Positions 58,275 through 64,000 of a DNA stretch of 64,000 nucleotides are shown here, in pieces. The stretch is from DATCJA01 sp963814955 (lineage in GTDB: Bacteria; Acidobacteriota; Vicinamibacteria; Vicinamibacterales; UBA2999), in assembly GCA_963814955.1 (NCBI GenBank), contig CAWFEX010000007.1, positions 124,001 to 188,000 on the forward strand, in the 5' to 3' direction. How positions within the stretch are numbered: the stretch's first letter is position 1; each line of letters begins with the position of its first letter. The notes beneath the pieces are model-generated. The model was given only the letters and a program-made list of their open reading frames with translations, had not been told where the DNA came from and did no database searches. Made by a program: the position numbers and the translations under genes.

Positions 58275-58297
58275 GTAGTGTCCGGCTTTAGCCGGAC
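58275..58297. repeat. REP hairpin, family C
   Basis: GTAG then TGTCCGGC-TTTA-GCCGGAC, in the 104-bp divergent gap between the M20 and propeller genes. Confidence 0.82.
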
Positions 58298-58313
58298 CCA
58301 TACCGGACGTTTC

Positions 58314-58329
58314 GTGGCAGAATCTGCAC
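58314..58329. promoter_or_regulatory. 16-bp motif shared with the kinase gene leader
   Basis: GTGGCAGAATCTGCAC contains GCAGA-A-TCTGC, a palindrome. It ends 17 bases before the propeller ATG. The identical 16-mer is at 59883, ending 15 bases before the kinase ATG. Confidence 0.55.
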
Positions 58330-58346
58330 CGAGCCGGAGGTGCTGC

Positions 58347-59351
58347 ATGAGCTCGGAACGAAAGTGGGTTCTGTGGGTGACATCGCTCGCGACTCTCGCG
58401 TTTATGGCGGCTCTTCCTGCCGCGCAAACACCGTCGCCGGCGCGGTTGCTCGTGTTGCTGCGCGACGCGAGCGCACTGGCGATCGTCGATCCGGTAAGTC
58501 GGAAGGAGCTGGGCCGTGTGCCCACCGTCAAGGATCCGCATGAAGTAACCGCGTCGGCCGACGGCAACACCGCGTTCGTGGCCAGCCCGAGCGAAGGCAT
58601 CGCCGTGATCGATCTGGCTGCGCAGAAAGAGCTGCGACGCTTCAGTCCGGGGGAGCGCAGTGCGCCGCACGACGTTCTCTTCGCCGATGGAAAGGTGTAC
58701 TTCACCGCCGAGGGCTTCAAGTCGATCGGCCGCTACGACCCAACCGCCAACAAGATTGAGTGGATGCTCGGCATCGGCCAGGATGGAACCCACATGCTGG
58801 TGCTCAGCAAGGACCGAAGCACGATGTACGTGCCGAACAGAGGATCCAACAGCGTGTCGGTGATCGAGGCCATAGCAACGGGGCCACCGAAGTGGAGGGT
58901 CAGCGCGATCCCAGTGCCGGGCAAGACACCCGAAGGGATCGACCTCTCGCCGGATGGCCGCGAGCTGTGGACGGCCACGAGGGGCGACGGCGGCATCTCC
59001 ATCATCGATGTCGCCAGCAGAAAGGTGACGCAGACATTGAGCCTCGGGTTGACCGACGCCAACCGTCTGAAGCTCACACCCGACGGCCGGCTCGCGCTCG
59101 TCCTGGACGGCGGCACCGGCTCGCTGATCGTCGTGGACGCACCGGGTCGCAAGGAGATCAAGCGGATCAAGCTGGCGCCCGGCGACACCGGCGATGGCGG
59201 CATGATGGTGATGCGTGACAGCTCGCGCGTATACCTCGGGCTGCGGGATGCTCACAAAGTGTCAGTGGTCGATTTGAAGACCCTGGAGGTGAGTAACGAA
59301 ATCTCGATGGGGCCAGGCTCCGGTCCAGGCTGCATCGCGTGGGTGCCTTAG
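58347..59351 (+). CDS. Exported YVTN-type beta-propeller protein
   Basis: 334 aa from the ATG at 58347 with GGAGG six bases upstream; longer upstream frames read the REP. Signal peptide near residues 5-26 (WVLWVTSLATLAFMAALPAAQ). Blades follow the YVTN pattern: LAIVDPVSRKELGRVPT, NTAFVASPSEGIAVIDLAAQKEL, TMYVPNRGSNSVSVIEA, PEGIDLSPDGRELWTATRGDGGISIIDVA (in parts). A binding or scaffold role is usual; no catalytic site is evident. The shared 16-bp leader motif suggests co-regulation with the kinase gene. Confidence 0.84.
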   Translation: MSSERKWVLWVTSLATLAFMAALPAAQTPSPARLLVLLRDASALAIVDPVSRKELGRVPTVKDPHEVTASADGNTAFVASPSEGIAVIDLAAQKELRRFSPGERSAPHDVLFADGKVYFTAEGFKSIGRYDPTANKIEWMLGIGQDGTHMLVLSKDRSTMYVPNRGSNSVSVIEAIATGPPKWRVSAIPVPGKTPEGIDLSPDGRELWTATRGDGGISIIDVASRKVTQTLSLGLTDANRLKLTPDGRLALVLDGGTGSLIVVDAPGRKEIKRIKLAPGDTGDGGMMVMRDSSRVYLGLRDAHKVSVVDLKTLEVSNEISMGPGSGPGCIAWVP

Positions 59352-59422
59352 CTAGGCGGTAGGTGGTAGTCGGTAGTCGGTAGCGCTAGTCGGTAGCGTA
59401 GGGCGCGGCTTCACGCCGCGCC
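59352..59422. repeat. TAGTCGG heptamers followed by a GTAG-footed hairpin (family F)
   Basis: TAGGCGG, TAGGTGG, TAGTCGG, TAGTCGG, TAGCGC, TAGTCGG lead into GTAG and GGCGCGGC-TTCA-CGCCGCGCC (59398-59422). It lies between convergent genes. Confidence 0.78.
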
Positions 59423-59430
59423 GAAGAGAT

Positions 59431-59709
59431 TCAGGAAGGTTGCAGACGTGCGACCTGCAGGGCTACACCGAGCAGTCCCAGAAGGAGCGCGACGAACATC
59501 CCGACGAGCCACGTGAACTTTTGATCCATCCGGTCGAAGCGGAGGTTCATTTCCGACCGGAGATCCCGGACCTCGGTGCGCACTTCGCCGATCTCGCCGC
59601 GCACTTCGGCTCGCATACCGCGCATTTCCGCGCGAATGTCCGCCATCAGCGCAGCGTGATCCTCCATTCGACCTTCCATATACGCGACCCGTTCGTCGAG
59701 GCTCCGCAT
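59431..59709 (-). CDS. Small coiled-coil protein with one C-terminal membrane helix
   Basis: 92 aa. Residues 1-64 are a charged heptad coiled coil (RSLDERVAYMEGRMEDHAAL, EMRGMRAEVRGEIGEVRTEV, DLRSEMNLRFDRMDQKF). Residues about 66-84 form a membrane helix (WLVGMFVALLLGLLGVALQ). The layout recalls small hemolysin XhlA-like or DUF1640-like proteins but no family is certain. Tail-anchored with the coil probably in the cytoplasm. Upstream 59710-59882 shows nothing recognisable. Confidence 0.75.
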   Translation of the reverse strand: MRSLDERVAYMEGRMEDHAALMADIRAEMRGMRAEVRGEIGEVRTEVRDLRSEMNLRFDRMDQKFTWLVGMFVALLLGLLGVALQVARLQPS

Positions 59710-59882
59710 CGAGCTGCGCCCTCTGTCGGGCCGCCTTGGCCCGATTGTACATCGTCGTCACGAGCACAACGGATGCCGGAAGACCTGCGGAGGAACGTCG
59801 CCATTTCCCGCGTAAAACCCAGGCTGATCGACGCGAACGCGCGCGAGGTGTTCATTTCTGCCGCCCGATGATCACAGAGTCC

Positions 59883-59898
59883 GTGGCAGAATCTGCAC
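59883..59898. promoter_or_regulatory. 16-bp motif shared with the propeller gene leader
   Basis: GTGGCAGAATCTGCAC, identical to 58314-58329, 15 bases before the kinase ATG. Spacing of GG and GC does not fit a sigma-54 site. Confidence 0.55.
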
Positions 59899-59913
59899 GT
59901 TCAATCCACCATC

Positions 59914-61803
59914 ATGGCTCTTGGTGCGGGGACACGGGTCGGCCCCTACGAGATCATCGCACCGCTGGGCGCCGGCGGGATGGGCGAGGTCTACCGCGCG
60001 CGGGACCTGCGACTCGGACGTGATGTCGCTCTCAAGGTATTACCCGACGCCTTCGCGCGTGATCCGGATCGCCTCGCCCGCTTCCGGCGCGAAGCGCAGG
60101 TCGTTGCTTCCCTCAACCATCCGCACATTGCCGCGATCCATGGATTCGAGGAATCGGATGGTGTGCAGGCGCTCGTGCTCGAGCTCGTCGAAGGCCCGAC
60201 GCTGGCGGATCGCATCGCCGCGGGCCCCATTGCCTTGGACGATGCGCTGCCAATCGCGCGACAGATTGCCGAAGCGCTCGAAGCCGCGCACGAACAGGGA
60301 ATCATTCATCGCGATCTCAAGCCGGCAAATATCAAGCTGAGAGCCGACGGCGCGGTGAAAGTGCTCGACTTCGGCCTGGCCAAGGCAATCGATCCAACGG
60401 CGACGGCGACCGATGTGTCGCAGTCACCCACGATCACCAGCCCGGCGATGGTCAGCGCCGCGGGGTTGATTCTCGGTACGGCCGCTTACATGTCGCCGGA
60501 ACAGGCGGCCGGAAAAGCAGTCGACAAGCGGGCCGACATCTGGGCGTTCGGCGTGATTCTTTGGGAGATGCTGACTGGGAAGCGCCTGTTCGACAGCGAG
60601 ACCGTTCCACACACGCTTGCTGACGTGCTGCGAGCCGAGATTGATTTCGGCAAGCTGCCTCCCGGGACACCGCGTCGAATTTCGGAAACGTTGCAGCGCT
60701 GTCTCGATCGCAACATCAAGAGCAGGTTGCGCGATATTGGCGAGGCGCGCGTGACGATCGAGAACTACCTGGCGAACCCTGTGAGCGCGCGAGACGCGAG
60801 CCTCACCGTCACGTCTTCGTCAGGTACGCGGTCACCGATGACGGTTGCGGCCCTCGCTGTTGCCGCGGTGGCAGTCATCGTCGCCGCGGCCGTATCGTTC
60901 GTGCACTTCCGCGAGCAGGCGCCCGCGGTCGAGCCCGTGCGTTTTCAGGTTCTGCCTCCCGATGACACCGCCTTCACGAATGCCGTCGTTTTGTCGCCAG
61001 ATGGACGTCAATTGGCGTTCCCAGCGCCGGGGCCCAATGGCCAAACCGTGTTGTGGGTGCGCCCGCTCGATTCGCTCGACGCGCGGTACCTGACCGGCAC
61101 TGAGGGTGCGGCCCGCCCCGTCTGGTCCCCCGACAGCCGCCATCTTGCCTTCGGGGCCGGCGGGGTCCTGAAGACGATCGACGTGTCAGGTGGACCGCCG
61201 CGAACTCTCTGCGAGTACACCGGGGGATGGCGTGAAGGTGGGTGGAGTACGCAGGGCGTCATCCTTTTCGGAGCCGGACCAAGCGGATTGTGGCAGGTTG
61301 CTGCACGCGGTGGCACGCCGATGCAGGTGACGACCGTTGATCGATCGAGAGGGGAAGTTCAGCACTCCGGGCCCACCTTCTTGCCAGATGGTCGTCGATT
61401 CCTGTACCACCGGGCCTCATCTGTGCCGGAAAACAACGGAATTTACCTTGGGTCGCTGGATACGAAGCCTGAGGAACAGACCACCGTACAGCTCGTGGCC
61501 GCCGCCTCAGAGCCCGTATATGTGCCTTCACCAACATCGGACGGGGGCTCCCTCTTCTTTTTACGCGGGGGCACACTCCTGGTTCAGTCGTTTGACGGCC
61601 AATCGGAATTGACGGGGAATCCAATTACCATCGCCGAGGATGTCGGCAGCACCGGTACCCAGGGATGGTTCTCTGCGTCGGCCACAGGAGCTCTCGCATT
61701 CCGTACCGGTCGTGATGCGGTGGCAAGAAGTGAACTCCTATGGTTCGATCGCCAGGGCAAGCGTCTTGGTCAAGTCGGGCCGACCGGGGACTACGGGAAC
61801 GTC
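59914..61803 (+). CDS. Membrane Ser/Thr protein kinase with periplasmic propeller, N-terminal part
   Basis: Residues about 12-275 are a Hanks-type kinase: glycine loop LGAGGMGEVYRA, Lys41 in VALKVLP, HRDLKPANIK, LDFGLAKA, the GTAAYMSPEQ activation segment and DIWAFGVILWEML. One membrane helix follows near residue 310 (VAALAVAAVAVIVAAAVSF), then TolB/WD40-like blades (AVVLSPDGRQLAFPAPG, PVWSPDSRHLAFGAG). This kinase-helix-propeller layout is typical of Acidobacteriota. The frame breaks near 61804, where GTCGGACCTC should read GTCGACCTC to give NVDLSPDGK; as written it stops at 61818. Confidence 0.9.
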
Positions 61804-61805
61804 GG

Positions 61806-62647
61806 ACCTCTCGCCTGACGGGAAGAGGGTGTTCGTTGAGAGAAGGGAGGCTGCGACAAACGTTCCCGGCGGCGTCCTGGTGTGGCGTCTATGGAGCGCC
61901 GAGATCTCACGTGGCATTTTCAGCCGTCTGAATCCGGCCGAAGGGGCGGAAGTGTCACTCGCCCCGTCATCTGATGGCCGGGTGGCGTTCAGCTCGACGC
62001 TCAACGGAGCCGTCGGCGATCTCTATTGGATATCGTCCAGCGGCGTGGGCTCACCGGAACCGCTGCTCGTCAAGTCGCCGACGACCAAGCATCCCAATGA
62101 CATCTCGCCGGATGGGCGTTTTCTGATTTACGACGATCACACGGCGCAGCGGCAGGACTTGTGGATCCTGCCGCTCCAGCCACCGCCGGGGGACGAGCGC
62201 AAGCCGATTCCGTTCCTCGTCACACAGGCCGACGAATGGTTCGCGCAGTTCTCGCCAGATGGCAGGTGGATCGCGTACACCTCCGATGAATCTGGACGTC
62301 GCGAGGTGTACGTGCAGGGCTTTGCGCCGGACCGCATTCCCGCCGCCGGCGTCGGCAAATGGCAGATCTCCACGGCAGGCGGCGAAAAGCCCCGCTGGCG
62401 GCCCGATGGCACCGAACTGTACTACCTCGCACCCGACCGCAAGTTGATGGCCGTGCCGGTGAAGATCGGACCTGCGTTCGAGCCTGGCGTGGCCGTCCCG
62501 CTGTTCGACACGTACGTGACTGGTGTCATTCCCTATGACGTCGGCGCCGACGGACGATTTCTGATAAACACCATCAGCGAAGCCGCGTCGCCGACAGCGT
62601 CACCCGTGACGATCGTGTTGAACTGGCAGGCCGGGTTGCGACGATAG
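61806..62647 (+). CDS. Ser/Thr protein kinase, C-terminal propeller part, out of frame
   Basis: DLSPDGKRVFVERREAATNVPGG continues the kinase's extracytoplasmic propeller, with further blades LAPSSDGRVAFSST, DISPDGRFLIYDDH, QFSPDGRWIAYTSDESGRREVYVQ and RPDGTELYYLAPDRKLMAVPV (in parts). It ends with NWQAGLRR, as such kinases do. The whole repaired protein is about 910 aa. There is no ribosome site or plausible start near 61806, so this is not an independent gene. Confidence 0.88.
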
Positions 62648-62669
62648 AAGCTCCCCCAGAATGCAAAAG

Positions 62670-62717
62670 GTCCGGCTAAAGCCGGACACGACGTACGCTT
62701 GCGGAAGCCGGACACTA
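62670..62717. repeat. Two family C REP hairpin copies
   Basis: 62670-62690 is GTCCGGC-TAAA-GCCGGAC; 62698-62717 is a half copy ending GCCGGACACTAC. They fill the 112-bp gap before the last gene. Confidence 0.78.
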
Positions 62718-62759
62718 CGTACGATGAGCCGATCCTCGCGATTCGATTGGAGACGCACG

Positions 62760-64000
62760 ATGAAAGCAATCGCCACAGCCCTCTGCATGTTGTGGTGTTC
62801 GGCGCCGGTGTTCGCGGAGGTGACCAAGGTCACCATTGCGAGCCGTTCGACTGTCGCCAATGGGCAGCCCTTCGGGACGACGGGGCCGTACGAAAAGCTC
62901 ACCGGATCCATCGAGTTTGCTCTCGATCCAGGCAACCCTCAGAACACGCGCATCGTCGATCTCGATCGTGCCGATCGGGCTCAAGACGGCCGCGTCCATT
63001 TCACCGCGGACCTCGTGGTCCTGCGGCCGGCGGATCCGGCGAAAGGCAACGGCGTCCTGCTCTTCGAGGTGGTCAACCGCGGCCGCATCGGACTCCTCAG
63101 CCGATTCAATAGCGCTCCGGGCACGGTGGACCCCGCGGCGCCGGCCGATTTCGGCAACGGATATCTGATGCGCGAGGGATACACGCTGGTGATGGTCGGA
63201 TGGGAGTTCGATATTCCTTCCGGAACGATCCGCCTGGAAGCGCCCCGAGTGGACGCGATCGTCGACTCCCTCCGCGTTAACTTCATTCTGGACCGCAAGG
63301 CAGCCGAGGCCTCTCTCGACGATGCACCGATGTATCGCCCGGAGAATCCCACCGACCCGGCAAGCACGCTCACCGTTCGCGATCACTATTGGGACATGCC
63401 GACCCCGATTGCGCGCACCCGCTGGAGGTTCGTGACCGACACCACAGGACCTCCGCGCGTGGCCCTGGACGGAGGCTTCGAGCCGGGGCGCATGTACGAA
63501 GTCACGTTCAAAGCGCGCGGCGCGCGCGTCGTCGGGACCGGCCTGGCCGCGATTCGTGACGCCGCTTCGGCCTTCCGCTATCGCACCGACCTGCCGATCC
63601 AGGGGAAGGCTGCTTATGCGTTCGGAGTCTCGCAAGTGGGCCGGTTCCTGCGGCAGTTCCTGTACGAAGGCTTCAACGCGGACGAACGTGGCCGCCGGGT
63701 ATTCGACGCGGTCTGGTCGCACATCGCCGGATCAGCGCGTGGCATGTTCAACGAGCGATTCGGAATGCCCGTCGCCGGGTCGGTTCTGCTGACGCCGACG
63801 CGCTTCCCGTTTACCACTGACGAACAGAGCTTCGACGGCGAACGCGGATCCCTGCTTCAGCTCTACAAGCCCGAACAGCGCCCGAAGCTCTTCTTCACGA
63901 ACACGCCTGTCGAGTATTGGGGTGGCGGTCGAGCGGCGGCGCTCATTCACACGAGTGCGGACGGAAAGCGAGATCTGCCCGTTCCGGACAACGTCCGGAT
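62760..64000 (+). CDS. Exported alpha/beta hydrolase-domain protein, 3' end outside window
   Basis: Open from the ATG at 62760 to the window end (413 codons). Signal peptide MKAIATALCMLWCSAPVFAE. The same blocks as in the gene at 54896 appear in order: VLLFEVVNRGRIG, YTLVMVGWEFDIP, LDGGFEPGRMYEVTFKA, AYAFGVSQVGRFLRQFLYEGFN with a GxSQxGR nucleophile elbow, FDAVWSHIAGSARGMFN, FFTNTPVEYWGGG. It is a diverged paralogue of that protein on the opposite strand. Substrate unknown. Confidence 0.88.
   Translation, partial: MKAIATALCMLWCSAPVFAEVTKVTIASRSTVANGQPFGTTGPYEKLTGSIEFALDPGNPQNTRIVDLDRADRAQDGRVHFTADLVVLRPADPAKGNGVLLFEVVNRGRIGLLSRFNSAPGTVDPAAPADFGNGYLMREGYTLVMVGWEFDIPSGTIRLEAPRVDAIVDSLRVNFILDRKAAEASLDDAPMYRPENPTDPASTLTVRDHYWDMPTPIARTRWRFVTDTTGPPRVALDGGFEPGRMYEVTFKARGARVVGTGLAAIRDAASAFRYRTDLPIQGKAAYAFGVSQVGRFLRQFLYEGFNADERGRRVFDAVWSHIAGSARGMFNERFGMPVAGSVLLTPTRFPFTTDEQSFDGERGSLLQLYKPEQRPKLFFTNTPVEYWGGGRAAALIHTSADGKRDLPVPDNVR

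Noticed and set aside
58314..58329. Sigma-54-like TGGCA...TGCA
   Set aside because: GG and GC are seven bases apart, not ten, so the -24/-12 rule fails.

Overview
The window is a high-GC bacterial chromosome segment with two membranes (BamA, Skp, LpxA/LpxI, LolC/D, RND efflux). It makes menaquinone by the futalosine route (MqnA, MqnC) and carries VWFA proteins, a Ser/Thr kinase joined to a TolB-like propeller, and many secreted beta-propellers and hydrolases. This fits Acidobacteriota, perhaps the Vicinamibacteria. That assignment is inferred from gene content only. No tRNA, rRNA or CRISPR array was seen.

Layout. 1-8.7 kb (minus) is one tightly overlapping run: bamA, skp, a fabZ-lpxA fusion, lpxI, a GnnA-like dehydrogenase, a cysteine-poor MqnE-like protein, mqnA and mqnC. 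Envelope assembly, lipid A and menaquinone synthesis are therefore chained together. clpC follows with its own promoter. 11.5-16.9 kb holds secreted or metabolic singletons separated by palindromic repeats, and a REP-associated transposase (RAYT). 16.9-23.1 kb (minus) is housekeeping: lolD, lolC/E, lysS, nusB, ribH, an enoyl-CoA hydratase and three small membrane proteins. 23.2-33.2 kb has a VWA protein, a membrane spermidine-synthase-like protein, then tetR plus a complete RND efflux set. 33.4-41 kb has an IMPDH-like gene, a second RAYT, a nucleoside-kinase/MTA-phosphorylase pair and a methylmalonyl-CoA block (epimerase fused to an MBL hydrolase, MeaB, acyl-CoA dehydrogenase). 41-51 kb has small exported proteins, hemW, a DnaC-like ATPase, hspR-dnaJ-dnaK and a PBP1A. 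51-64 kb is an exported-hydrolase region (amidase, gamma-glutamyltransferase, two related alpha/beta hydrolases, M20 peptidase, propeller, kinase).

Three things stand out. First, the MqnE-like protein next to mqnA/mqnC has the family's C-terminal half but has lost the radical-SAM cysteine cluster. Second, the intergenic DNA is full of two repeat classes: GTAG-footed hairpins with at least seven different stems (two RAYT genes sit among cognate stems), and elements whose arms are tandem imperfect 7- or 8-mers facing each other. Several genes end inside these repeats. Third, at least eight single-base frameshifts interrupt recognisable proteins, including the essential bamA. Most are one extra base in a GG or CC doublet, so consensus error is the first explanation to exclude before calling pseudogenes.
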